Of a DNA stretch of 64,000 bases, positions 27,709 to 36,958 are shown piece after piece. The translations under genes were made by a program, and so were the position numbers. Source of the DNA: Aureimonas sp. ME7 (lineage in GTDB: Bacteria > Pseudomonadota > Alphaproteobacteria > Rhizobiales > Rhizobiaceae); NCBI RefSeq assembly GCF_903970965.1, contig NZ_CAJCKW010000006.1:62001-126000 (forward strand), given 5' to 3'. Each line of letters begins with the position of its first letter. Position 1 is the stretch's first letter. A model generated the notes under the pieces. The model was not told where the DNA came from. It did no database searches and saw nothing but the letters and a program-made list of their open reading frames with translations.

Positions 27709-29550
27709 TTACTGGAACAGACGCAGGACGTTCTGAGCCGACTGGTTGGCGATCGACAGAGCCTGGACGCCGAGCTGCTGCTTGACCTGCAGCGCCTGGA
27801 GCTTGGTGGACTCTTCGTTCATGTCGGCGTCGACCAGACCCGACACGCCCTTGTCGATCGTGTCCATCAGGTTCTGGACGAAGGTCTGCTGCAGATCGAC
27901 GCGCTTGGACACGGCGCCGATGCCCGACGCTGCCGCCGTGACCTTGTTGATCGCGGCGTTGACGACGTTGATGTAGGCGTTGATCGCCTGCACGCGCTGC
28001 TCGGCGGTGGTCGCGCCCAGGCCGTTCAGCGTGTCGTCGGTGACGTCGATCGAGTCGACCGAGATCGTCGAGCCGCCGTTGGAGGCGACAGCGCCGCCGA
28101 CGGTGAGCACCTGGGTGGCGCCCGGCGTCGCGCTCGTGAAGACGAGCTTGTCGCTGTCAGAGCTCGTGCCGACCGCGACGTTCACGCCCGTCACGCCAGC
28201 CTTGGAAAGGGCCAGTTCGACGACCTTCTTGTAGTCGGCGACGTTCGAGATCTTGCCATCGCTGACGGTCACGCCGCCCACGCTCAGCGCTTCGTTGACG
28301 ATCGCCTGGTTGATCGTGACCTTCTTGGTCGCGGACGACGACGTGGTGCCGGCCGTGACGTTGAAGGTGATCGTGTCGTTGTCGTCCAGGGTGATCGCAG
28401 TCGAACCGCCGAACGCGCCGACCGTGACCTTCGCCTCGCCGGTGGTGACGTCGAGACCGGTGCCCTCGGCGATGGTCGTGAAGCCGATCGACGCATCGGT
28501 GACCGTAGCCGGCACCGAATCCTGAAGCACCACGCCGGTCAAAGCCAACTTCGATGCAGTGCCGTCACCAGCAGCCAGCGACGTGAACACTGCATGGCCA
28601 TCGGAATCGAAGTCGACCGACACCTTGCCGGTTGCGTCCGCAGAAGCGTTGAAGGCGGTTTTGAAGGCGGCGGCGTTGAACGAAGCAGCGGTCGTGATGG
28701 TAAGGTTCACGGTGAACGCCGAACCGGCGTCATCCGTGAAGGACACCGCGATCGTGCTGCCGTCGTCAAGGGCGTTCGGCGTCGTGCCACGGTTGAAGGC
28801 GAATGCCGTACCGGAGGTGATCTCGGCCTTCGTCGCCGTAGGCACGGCCACCGAGCCGGTCGCCTGAACGCCGGCCGTCGTGGTCAGACCGCCGACATTG
28901 GTGCCGTTGCCCGTGCCGGTCTTGCCGCCGAAGCTCAGCGCCGTCTCGACACCGTTGACCTTCGCGCTCAGGCCGTTCTGCGAGTCGAGGATGCCGCGCG
29001 TCGTCTTGGTCGTGTCCGAATCGAACAGGACGGCGTTGGACGAGTCGTAGCTGATCTCGCCGACCGTCACGTTGCCCGCCACGTCGCGCGTGAAGGAGGA
29101 AACGACCGTCTTCTCGGCGTTGTAGGTCGAAAGACCCGAGTTCACCGACAGCCAGTTCTCGCCCGAGAAGGTCGAGGAGGAGGCGATCGACTTCAGCTGG
29201 TCCTGGAGCGAGGTGATCTCGGCCTGGATGGCCGTGCGGTCGACGTTGGAGCCGAGCGCCGAGGTCAGCTTCGACTTGATCTCGTCGAGGACGTCCTTGG
29301 CGGCCGACAGGCCCTGGTAGGCGGTGTCGAGCGTCGCGGCGCCGAGGCCGAGCGCGTCGGTGACGGTCGAAAGCGCCTTGTTGTCGGACTTCATGGTCGT
29401 CGAGATCGACCAGTAAGCGGCGTTGTCCTTGGCTTCGCCGATCTTGAGGCCCGAAGAGATGCGGCCTTGCGTGGCGTCGAGTTCGGTGTTGGAGGCCTGC
29501 AGCGTGCGCAGGGCCTGAGTCGCGGCGGCATTGAAGTTGATGGAAGACAT
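27709..29550 (-). CDS. flagellin (long variant)
   Basis: This is a flagellin subunit of the polar/peritrichous filament, 613 residues. The conserved N-terminal D0/D1 region (1-160) starts MSSINFNAAATQALRTLQAS and includes ISSGLKIGEAKDNAAYWSISTTM. The C-terminal D1/D0 region (about 530-613) ends SIANQSAQNVLRLFQ. The central 370 residues are Ser/Thr/Ala-rich surface domain. Most rhizobial flagellins are 300-430 residues, so the exposed domain is expanded. No chaperone, flaF/flbT or other flagellar gene is adjacent. The ATG lacks a normal ribosome site; the leader just before it reads AACCTCCA. Confidence 0.92.
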   Translation of the reverse strand: MSSINFNAAATQALRTLQASNTELDATQGRISSGLKIGEAKDNAAYWSISTTMKSDNKALSTVTDALGLGAATLDTAYQGLSAAKDVLDEIKSKLTSALGSNVDRTAIQAEITSLQDQLKSIASSSTFSGENWLSVNSGLSTYNAEKTVVSSFTRDVAGNVTVGEISYDSSNAVLFDSDTTKTTRGILDSQNGLSAKVNGVETALSFGGKTGTGNGTNVGGLTTTAGVQATGSVAVPTATKAEITSGTAFAFNRGTTPNALDDGSTIAVSFTDDAGSAFTVNLTITTAASFNAAAFKTAFNASADATGKVSVDFDSDGHAVFTSLAAGDGTASKLALTGVVLQDSVPATVTDASIGFTTIAEGTGLDVTTGEAKVTVGAFGGSTAITLDDNDTITFNVTAGTTSSSATKKVTINQAIVNEALSVGGVTVSDGKISNVADYKKVVELALSKAGVTGVNVAVGTSSDSDKLVFTSATPGATQVLTVGGAVASNGGSTISVDSIDVTDDTLNGLGATTAEQRVQAINAYINVVNAAINKVTAAASGIGAVSKRVDLQQTFVQNLMDTIDKGVSGLVDADMNEESTKLQALQVKQQLGVQALSIANQSAQNVLRLFQ

Positions 29551-29816
29551 TGGAGGTTCTGTCCCGAAAACAATACTGATGGGACATGACGGATCGAACC
29601 GTCGTGCAAGCTTTCGGCATCATGCCTGGCGGAGTTTCGGGTCGAACCGAAGTGGCTCGCTGCCTGCGAAGACCGTTCTACAGACCGAGACTGAAGAATT
29701 GTCTAACGGGATGGGGCGCGGCACGCATTCGCGCCCGGATCCGGGACGCTCCTTGGCTTTCCCTCGCCCGGAACCATCTACCCCTCCCGGACCGGGTGCG
29801 GGGATGTGAAGCGATC

Positions 29817-31277
29817 GTGTTGACGACTGAACCGAACCGAGGCCCTTCGCAGGCTCTCCGGACCCTGACGCGCGGAGAAACCGTCTGGCGCACGGAGCGG
29901 GCCGATCGCTATTCCATCATCGTGGACGCGGCCGACTTCTTCTTCGCCGCCAAGCAGGCGATGCTCCGGGCGCGCCATTCGATCGTCCTGATCGGCTGGG
30001 ACTTCGACGCGCGGATCGAGATCGAGCCCGAAGGCCGGACCCTGGAGGGCCCCAACCGCATCGGCGCCCTTCTCGACTGGCTGGCCAAGCGGCGCCCCGA
30101 TCTCGACGTGCGCATCCTGAAATGGGATCTGGGCATGCTGAACTCGCTGGCGCGGGGCGAAACGCCCTTCTTCATGCTGAGCTGGATGATGGGGGGCCGG
30201 GTGCGCCTGAAGCTTGACGGCGCCCATCCCCCGCTTGCCGCCCACCACATGAAGCTCCTGGTGATCGACGAAGCCCTCGCCTTCTGCGGCGGCATCGACA
30301 TGACCACGGGGCGCTGGGACACGCGCGAGCACGAGGAAAACCGGCCCGGCCGCCGCTCGCCGCGCGGCAAGCCGCTCGGCCCCTGGCACGACGCGACGAG
30401 CTGCGTGTCCGGCCCCGCCGCCAAGGCGCTGGCGGAACTCGCCCGCGCGCGCTGGGAGCGGGCGACGGGCGAGACGATGGACGCGCTGGCCGGCGAGGCC
30501 GACCTTTGGCCGGACGGCCTCCCCGTCGACTTCGCGGATATCGACATCGGCATCGCGCGCACCGCGCCCGAATACGAGGACCGCGAGCAGATCGCCGAGA
30601 TCGAGGCGACGACCTTCGCGGTGATCCGGGCCGCGCGCCGGACGCTCTATATCGAGAGCCAATATTTCGCCTCGCGGCGCGTCGCAGAACTCCTGGCCGA
30701 GCGGCTCGGCGAGCCCGACGGGCCGGAGGTCGTCGTCATCAACCCGGACACGGCGGACGGCTGGCTGGAAGCCAAGGCGATGGATTCGGCCCGGATCAGG
30801 ATGATGCGCCTTCTGCGCGACGCGGACCGGTTCGATCGCTTCCGCATCCTCTACCCCGTCAACGAAGCCGGCTCGCCGATCTATGTCCACGCCAAGATCA
30901 TGGTGGCCGACGACCGCGTCCTGAAGCTCGGCTCGGCCAATCTGAACAACCGCTCCATGGGCTACGACACCGAGTGCGACCTCGTGATCACGGCCCGGGA
31001 CGAAGACGAGGAAACGCAGCGCGGCATCACCGCCAAGCGGGACGGCCTGATTGCCGAGCATTTGCGCATGAGCCTCGACGACTGGCGGGACGCCTTGGCG
31101 CGTCACGAGGGGCGCCTCGTCGGCGCGCTGGACGCGCTGCGCGGGGGCCGCCTGGAGCCCTTGCCCATCCGCGAACTGACGGTGGACGAGGAACTCCTGG
31201 CCGAATCCGATCTTGCCGATCCCGAGCGTCCCGTCGGCTGGCGGGATCGGATCGGCTCCGTCCTGCGGCGCCGCTGA
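29817..31277 (+). CDS. phospholipase D family protein
   Basis: The product, about 486 residues, has two HxKxxxxD motifs. The first is HHMKLLVID (His144, Lys146, Asp151) with FCGGID after it. The second is VHAKIMVADD around residue 355 with LKLGSANLNNRSMGYDTECD. The pair forms one active site for phosphodiester hydrolysis or transfer. No signal peptide or transmembrane segment is obvious, so it acts in the cytoplasm or at the membrane surface. Candidates are cardiolipin-like phosphatidyl transfer and PLD hydrolysis; the sequence is closer to the general PLD group than to bacterial Cls. The start is uncertain: GTG at 29817 or TTG at 29820 are the plausible codons, since upstream in-frame ATG would overlap the flagellin promoter region. 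Confidence 0.82.
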   Translation: MLTTEPNRGPSQALRTLTRGETVWRTERADRYSIIVDAADFFFAAKQAMLRARHSIVLIGWDFDARIEIEPEGRTLEGPNRIGALLDWLAKRRPDLDVRILKWDLGMLNSLARGETPFFMLSWMMGGRVRLKLDGAHPPLAAHHMKLLVIDEALAFCGGIDMTTGRWDTREHEENRPGRRSPRGKPLGPWHDATSCVSGPAAKALAELARARWERATGETMDALAGEADLWPDGLPVDFADIDIGIARTAPEYEDREQIAEIEATTFAVIRAARRTLYIESQYFASRRVAELLAERLGEPDGPEVVVINPDTADGWLEAKAMDSARIRMMRLLRDADRFDRFRILYPVNEAGSPIYVHAKIMVADDRVLKLGSANLNNRSMGYDTECDLVITARDEDEETQRGITAKRDGLIAEHLRMSLDDWRDALARHEGRLVGALDALRGGRLEPLPIRELTVDEELLAESDLADPERPVGWRDRIGSVLRRR

Positions 31278-31396
31278 AACCTCCCCTCGAGCGATCGGCG
31301 CTTGCGCGGCGGGCGAAACCGCAGTCCCATCCCGAACCAACAGGCGGCTCGCCTCGCAGCGATTCGCGCCCCTTCTCGGATAGGAACGGACAGGCC

Positions 31397-32569
31397 ATGG
31401 CCGCGCTTTCTCCCCTTCCCCAGGACGCCGCCCAAGCGGTCCTCGTCGGCCGTCTCTTCGACCCCGAAACAGGGGGGCCGGTGCTTGTCCAGGTGCGGGG
31501 GGATCGGCTGGTGGACGTTTCAGCCGCCGCGCCGACGCTGTCGCAGCTTCTGGAGCTTGCGGACCCCGTGGCGGCGCTGCGCGCCGTGGGCGAGGCGACG
31601 AGCTGGCCCCTCGACGAGGTGCTGGGGGCGAGCCTTCGCAACGGGCCGGAACGTGAGGCGAGCGCCGTTCTCCTCGCCCCGTGCGACCTTCAGGCCGTCA
31701 AGGCCTGCGGCGTCACCTTCGCGCGCTCGATGATCGAGCGGGTGATCGAGGAGCGCGCCAAAGGCGATCTCCAGCTTGCCGCCGCCATCCGGGGCGAGAT
31801 CGCCGATGTGATCGGCGGCGCGCTGACCGACGTCGTGGCGGGTTCGGACAAGGCGGCCGAGGTGAAGCGCATCCTGCAGGAGCGCGGATACTGGTCGCAA
31901 TATCTCGAGGTCGGCATCGGGCCGGACGCGGAGGTCTTCACCAAGGCGCCGGTGCTGGCGAGCGTCGGATACGGGTCCGAGATCGGCATCCTGCCCGCCT
32001 CCGCCTGGAACAATCCGGAGCCGGAAGTGGTGCTGGCGGTGAATTCGCAAGGGCGAATCCTTGGTGCGACGCTCGGCAACGACGTCAATCTTCGCGACGT
32101 GGAAGGGCGCTCGGCGCTGCTGCTCGGCAAGGCCAAGGACAACAACGCGTCGTCCGCCATCGGACCCTTCGTGCGCCTCTTCGACGACGCCTTCACGCTG
32201 GACGACGTGCGCGACGCCGAACTGACGCTGAGCGTGGAAGGCGAGGCGGACGGCTACCGGCTGGAGGGCCATTCCTCCATGCGCGAGATCAGCCGCGACC
32301 CCGCCGATCTCGTCGCGCAGGCGCTCGGCCGCCATCATCAGTATCCCGACGGGATGATGCTCTATCTCGGCACGCTCTTCGCCCCGGTGGAGGATCGCGA
32401 CGCGCCGGGCAAAGGTTTCACCCACAAGCTCGGCGATCGGGTCTCCATCGCATCGCCCCGTCTGGGGCGCCTGGAGAACGTCGTGACCCACACCGACCGC
32501 GCGCAGCCCTGGCACTTCGGCATCGCGGCGCTGATGAACCATCTGGCCAAGCGTGGCCTCCTGGCTTGA
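31397..32569 (+). CDS. fumarylacetoacetate hydrolase family protein
   Basis: This is a 390-residue member of the FAH superfamily, metal-dependent enzymes that cleave or dehydrate keto acids. The C-terminal catalytic domain begins around residue 95 with APCDLQAVKACGVTFARSM. It contains NPEPEVVLAVNSQGRILGATLGNDVNLRDVEGRSALLLGKAKDNNASSAIGPF, which holds the conserved Glu-x-Glu/Asp metal ligands and the Lys. The N-terminal 95 residues are variable. The length and layout resemble sugar-acid pathway enzymes rather than tyrosine-degrading FAH, but no pathway genes adjoin it. The ATG is preceded by AGGAACGGACAGGCC. Confidence 0.8.
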   Translation: MAALSPLPQDAAQAVLVGRLFDPETGGPVLVQVRGDRLVDVSAAAPTLSQLLELADPVAALRAVGEATSWPLDEVLGASLRNGPEREASAVLLAPCDLQAVKACGVTFARSMIERVIEERAKGDLQLAAAIRGEIADVIGGALTDVVAGSDKAAEVKRILQERGYWSQYLEVGIGPDAEVFTKAPVLASVGYGSEIGILPASAWNNPEPEVVLAVNSQGRILGATLGNDVNLRDVEGRSALLLGKAKDNNASSAIGPFVRLFDDAFTLDDVRDAELTLSVEGEADGYRLEGHSSMREISRDPADLVAQALGRHHQYPDGMMLYLGTLFAPVEDRDAPGKGFTHKLGDRVSIASPRLGRLENVVTHTDRAQPWHFGIAALMNHLAKRGLLA

Positions 32570-32688
32570 CCCAGGCTTTCACGCCATGGGCAGGGCGTCG
32601 AATTGTCTTGCGAGAGCCGCAATTTAGCGGCATGTGCACCCGTTAGCCCGGGGCACATCGGGCGGGGTCGCATGGGGATGGTTTGGAG

Positions 32689-35316
32689 ATGAGCGCAGCG
32701 CCAGCCATGGAAGCGGATACGGGCGTGTCGACGCGCACGCTTCTCCTAACGACGGACTGGCGGGCGACCTCGCTCGGGCCGATCGAGGCTTGGCCGGTCC
32801 ACCTGTCCGCCGTGGTCGACACGGTGCTCGATTCGCAGATCCCGAAGGTCCTGATGTGGGGCCCCGACCATGTGATGATCTACAACGACGGCTATCGCGA
32901 GATCGCCGGCGACAAGCACCCGAGCGCCTTCGGGGCGCACGTGCCTGCGATCTGGCCCGAAATCTGGGACTGGAACCGGCAGGTCATCGCGACCGGCTTC
33001 GAAGGGCACGCCCAGACCTTCCGCGACCAGCCGATGCGCCTTTATCGCAACGGCGGGTTCCACGAGGTCGTCTTCGACCTGTTCTACACCCCGATCCGCG
33101 GGGCGGACGGCGCGATCGGCGGCGTCTTGTGCACGGTGATCGAACACACCGAGCGCGAAGCCGTCCGGCGTGACCTCCACCGCTCCAACGACCGTTTCCG
33201 CGCCGCCGTTTCGGCGATCCATTCGACGCTGTGGACCAATTCCGCCGAAGGGCGGATGACCGGCGAGCAGCCCGGCTGGGCCGCGCTCACCGGCCAGTCG
33301 CCGGCCGAGTACGAAGGGTTCGGCTGGTCGGCGGCGGTCCATCCCGAGGATGCGGAAGGGACGGTCGCGGCCTGGAACGCGGCGGTGGCCGCGCAGACGA
33401 CGTTCCTCTTCGAGCACCGGGTGCGCACGGCGTCCGGCGAATGGCGCCAGTTCGCGGTGCGCGCGGTGCCGACCTTCGACGCGCTCGGCACCTTGCGCGA
33501 ATGGGTCGGCGTCCACACCGACGTGACCGAGGCGCGGCAGGCGGAGGAATCGCTGCGCGAGCATGCCGCCATGCTGGAGCGGCAGGTGCGGCACCGCGAG
33601 CGCGCCGAGGAGCAGCTCCGCCAGCTCAACGAAACGCTGGAGCAGCGGGTCGCGAGCGCGGTCGAGGAACGCCAGCTCGCCGAGTTGGCGCTCGCCCGCT
33701 CGCAGAAGCTCGAAACCATCGGCAAGCTGACGGGCGGCGTCGCGCACGACTTCAACAACCTGCTGCAGGTCGTCTCGGGCAACCTCCAGCTTCTCCTGAA
33801 GGACATCGCCGGCAACGACCGAGCTGAGACGCGCGTGCGCAACGCGCTGGCCGGCGTTTCGCGCGGCGCCAAGCTCGCGGCCCAGCTTCTCGCCTTCGGT
33901 CGGCGCCAGGCGCTCGAACCCAAGGTCGTCAACGTGTCGCGCTTCGTGCGCGGCATGGACGACATGCTGCGCCGCGCGATCGGCGAGGCGATCGAGGTCG
34001 AGACGGTGTTCGGCGCAGGGCTGTGGAACACGTTCATCGATCCGACGCAGATCGAGAACGCGCTCCTCAACCTCGCCATCAACGCGCGCGACGCCATGGA
34101 CGGCCAGGGCCGGCTGACGATCGAACTGTCCAACGCGCATCTCAGCGACGACTACGCGCGGCGCCACACGGAGGTTTCGCCCGGCCAGTACGTCATGCTG
34201 GCGGTGAGCGACACGGGCTCGGGGATGAGCCCGGAAATCATCGAGAAGGTGTTCGAGCCCTTCTTCACCACCAAGGCCGAGGGCAAGGGCTCCGGGCTCG
34301 GCCTGTCCATGGTCTACGGCTTCGTGAAGCAGTCGGGCGGCCACGTGAACATCTATTCCGAACTCAACCAGGGCACCACGATCAAGCTCTACCTGCCCCG
34401 CTCGGCCCAGGCCGAGGACCAGGAGATCGACGTCGAGGCCGGCCCGGTCGCGGGCGGCACCGAAACCGTTCTCGTGGTGGAGGATGACGAGGAGGTGCGC
34501 GCCACGGTGGTCGAGATGCTGACCGATCTCGGATACCGCGTCCTCAAAGCGGTGGACGCGCAGTCGGCGCTCAACGTCGTGGAAAGCGGCATCCCGATCG
34601 ACATCCTGTTCACCGACGTCGTGATGCCCGGCAAGCTGAAGAGCCCGGAGCTCGCGCGCAAGGCCAAGGAGCGCCTGCCCGGCCTCGCGGTGCTCTTCAC
34701 CTCCGGCTACACCGAGAACTCGATCGTCCATGGCGGGCGTCTCGATGAGGGCGTGCAGCTCCTGTCCAAGCCCTATACGCGTGAGGCGCTGGCTCGCAAG
34801 TTCCGCCATGTGCTGGCCAACCAGGCGCAGGCCAACGCCGCCCGGCGCGGCCTGAAGGGGCCTTCGCTGGTGCCGGCCGATCCGGACGGGATGCGCGGCG
34901 AGACGCCCGTCGTTGCCGAGCGCGTCGTGGAGGCGGCCGTGGCTTCCAGGACCGTGCTTCTGGTGGAAGACGACGGGCTGATCCGCTTCAACACGGCCGA
35001 CATGCTGAAGGATCTCGGCTATCTCGTGGTGGAAGCCGGCCGGGCCGAGGACGCGCTCACCGCGATCCAGACCGTTCCCTTCCACGCGCTGGTGACCGAC
35101 GTGAACCTGCCCGGCATGTCGGGACCCGAACTCGCCCGAAACGCCCGTCAGGTGAAGCCGGAGGTCGGCATCGTGTTCGCGACCGGGGACCGGCACGTTC
35201 CCGGCTTCGAGACGGATGCCGCGCAACGGGTGGTGGTGTTGCCCAAGCCCTACGGGATGGACGACCTGGAAGCCGCGCTGGCACGCGTTCTGGCGGACGC
35301 CCCGGTCACGGCCTGA
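32689..35316 (+). CDS. hybrid histidine kinase: PAS-PAS-HisKA-HATPase-REC-REC
   Basis: The product is a soluble 875-residue hybrid kinase. Two PAS-like sensor domains (about 30-155 and 165-285) lead through a coiled coil (285-340) to the HisKA segment [19 protein letters not shown] with His353. The ATPase domain has N-box [17 protein letters not shown] and [14 protein letters not shown]. Two receiver domains follow, about 620-740 with phosphoacceptor Asp in [10 protein letters not shown], and about 762-873 with [10 protein letters not shown]. The F-box and NHxFN motif place it with phospho-relay kinases. No output domain is attached. The end overlaps the convergent solute-binding protein gene by 11 nt. 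An upstream TTG start is possible, but I take the ATG after GGTTTGGAG. Confidence 0.9.
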   Translation: MSAAPAMEADTGVSTRTLLLTTDWRATSLGPIEAWPVHLSAVVDTVLDSQIPKVLMWGPDHVMIYNDGYREIAGDKHPSAFGAHVPAIWPEIWDWNRQVIATGFEGHAQTFRDQPMRLYRNGGFHEVVFDLFYTPIRGADGAIGGVLCTVIEHTEREAVRRDLHRSNDRFRAAVSAIHSTLWTNSAEGRMTGEQPGWAALTGQSPAEYEGFGWSAAVHPEDAEGTVAAWNAAVAAQTTFLFEHRVRTASGEWRQFAVRAVPTFDALGTLREWVGVHTDVTEARQAEESLREHAAMLERQVRHRERAEEQLRQLNETLEQRVASAVEERQLAELALARSQKLETIGKLTGGVAHDFNNLLQVVSGNLQLLLKDIAGNDRAETRVRNALAGVSRGAKLAAQLLAFGRRQALEPKVVNVSRFVRGMDDMLRRAIGEAIEVETVFGAGLWNTFIDPTQIENALLNLAINARDAMDGQGRLTIELSNAHLSDDYARRHTEVSPGQYVMLAVSDTGSGMSPEIIEKVFEPFFTTKAEGKGSGLGLSMVYGFVKQSGGHVNIYSELNQGTTIKLYLPRSAQAEDQEIDVEAGPVAGGTETVLVVEDDEEVRATVVEMLTDLGYRVLKAVDAQSALNVVESGIPIDILFTDVVMPGKLKSPELARKAKERLPGLAVLFTSGYTENSIVHGGRLDEGVQLLSKPYTREALARKFRHVLANQAQANAARRGLKGPSLVPADPDGMRGETPVVAERVVEAAVASRTVLLVEDDGLIRFNTADMLKDLGYLVVEAGRAEDALTAIQTVPFHALVTDVNLPGMSGPELARNARQVKPEVGIVFATGDRHVPGFETDAAQRVVVLPKPYGMDDLEAALARVLADAPVTA

Positions 35317-36958
35317 GGGTCGCAGCCTCACCCGCCCGAACCGCGTTCTCGCGATCGACCAGATCGACGCCCTCGAAGGAATGGTAGAACAGGGGATCGG
35401 CGACATAGCCGGTCACCTCGCGCCGCGCCGCCACCGAAAAGATCGAATGGGCAAGCGGCACCCAGGGCGCCTCGCGGTGGAAGATTTCCTGCGCCTCGAG
35501 ATAAAGCGCGCGGCGCCCGGCCGGATCGGACAGGGTCTTGGCCTCGCGCACCAGCCGGTCGTAGTCCGCGTCGCACCAACGCGCCACGTTGTTGCCGCCG
35601 GGGCGCACCGCCGCGCAGCCGAGCAGCGTGTGAAGGAAGTTGTCGGGATCGCCGTTGTCGCCCGCCCAGCCGTAGAGCGCGAGCGACACGTCGTCGTTTT
35701 CCAGAATCGACACGCGGTAGGCGTTCCATTCCGAGGTCTTGAGACGAAGCCGGATGCCGAGCTTCTCGAGATCGGCGGCGATCATCTCGGCGACCCGGCG
35801 CGCGTTCGGATTGTAGGGGCGCGATACCGGCATGTACCAGAGATCGGTGTCGAGGCCGTCCGGCAGCCCCGCCTCGATCAGGAGCTTGCGGGCGGCCGCC
35901 ACGTTGTAGGGATAGGGTTCGACGCGCTCGTCGAAGGCCCAGAGCGAGGGCGGGATCGGGTTGGTGGCGAGGATCGCGCTCGGCCCGTACACGGCATCCA
36001 GGATCGCCTGCCGGTCGATCGCCATATTGACCGCGCGGCGCACGCGCACGTCGTCGAAGGGCTTTCGTGTCGTGTTCATGGCGAGATAGCCGACGTTCAA
36101 CCCTTCCGTCTCGTAGAGCTTGAGCTCGGGGTCGGAGCGCAGGCGCGCCAGATCGGCCGCGTCGGGAAAGGCCGACATGTGGCACTCCCCCGCCGTCAGC
36201 TTGGTGAGCCGGGCGGCCGTCGTCGGGGTGATCGAGAACACCAGCGTGTCGATCGGCTGCCGCCCCCGCCAGTAGTGCTCGAAGGCATGGTAGCGGATGG
36301 AAACGCCGGGCTGAAACGAGACGAACTCGAACGGCCCGGTGCCGATCGGCGCGGTGTCCAACCGCTCCGGATGGCCGTTCTCCAGAAGCCGATCGGCGTA
36401 TTCGGCCGACAGGATCGACATGAAGGGCATGGCGAGGCTCGCCAGGAACGGCGCTTCGGGCCGCGTCAGGCGGATGCGCACGGTGAGCGCGTCCACCACT
36501 TCGATGGATCGGAGGAGGTCGGGAAAGCCGGAGTCCTGAAAGTAGTCGAAGCGCGCGCCGGACACGGCGTGAAAGGGATGGTCGGCCTTCCACTGGCGCT
36601 CCAGCGAGAACACGACGTCCTGCGCCTCCAGGGTGCGGCTCGGCTCGAAGTCGGCATTGGCATGAAAGGCGATGCCGGGGCGCAGGTGGAACGTGTATTC
36701 GAGCCCGTCGGGCGAAATCTCCCAACGCTCGGCGAGCGCGGGCCGGATCTCCGTCGTGCCGGGGCGAAACTCCACCAGCGTGTTGAACATCGGCTTGGCC
36801 GCATCCATCGCCGTGCCGGTGATCGACAGCTGGGGGCTCAGCGATTCCGGGTCCCCTTCGGAGCAGAAGACGAAGGTCTTGGCGCCGGCGGGCGCGGTGG
36901 CGCCCAGCACCGCAATGGCTAGCGCAAGGGCGAGGCGGGTCGGAAACATCGGCGTCAT
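35306..36958 (-). CDS. periplasmic peptide/dipeptide-type solute-binding protein in a signalling operon
   Basis: This is a cluster C (SBP_bac_5) binding protein of 550 residues with a signal peptide (LALAIAVLGATAPAGA). FVFCSEGDPESLSPQLS, LAERWEISPDGLEYTFHLRPGIAFH and IGTGPFEF are typical of DppA-like proteins. The end is convergent with the hybrid kinase. No permease or ATPase is adjacent. Instead its start overlaps the stop of a membrane histidine kinase by 4 nt (ATGA). This suggests that the protein presents a ligand to the kinase, by analogy with TorT and TorS, rather than serving transport; it could also still serve a transporter encoded elsewhere. Confidence 0.85.
   Translation of the reverse strand: MTPMFPTRLALALAIAVLGATAPAGAKTFVFCSEGDPESLSPQLSITGTAMDAAKPMFNTLVEFRPGTTEIRPALAERWEISPDGLEYTFHLRPGIAFHANADFEPSRTLEAQDVVFSLERQWKADHPFHAVSGARFDYFQDSGFPDLLRSIEVVDALTVRIRLTRPEAPFLASLAMPFMSILSAEYADRLLENGHPERLDTAPIGTGPFEFVSFQPGVSIRYHAFEHYWRGRQPIDTLVFSITPTTAARLTKLTAGECHMSAFPDAADLARLRSDPELKLYETEGLNVGYLAMNTTRKPFDDVRVRRAVNMAIDRQAILDAVYGPSAILATNPIPPSLWAFDERVEPYPYNVAAARKLLIEAGLPDGLDTDLWYMPVSRPYNPNARRVAEMIAADLEKLGIRLRLKTSEWNAYRVSILENDDVSLALYGWAGDNGDPDNFLHTLLGCAAVRPGGNNVARWCDADYDRLVREAKTLSDPAGRRALYLEAQEIFHREAPWVPLAHSIFSVAARREVTGYVADPLFYHSFEGVDLVDRENAVRAGEAATLRP

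Noticed and set aside
32746-35406. An 886-codon minus-strand frame opposite the hybrid kinase
   Set aside because: It lies antisense to HisKA, ATPase and receiver motifs and has no recognisable domain.
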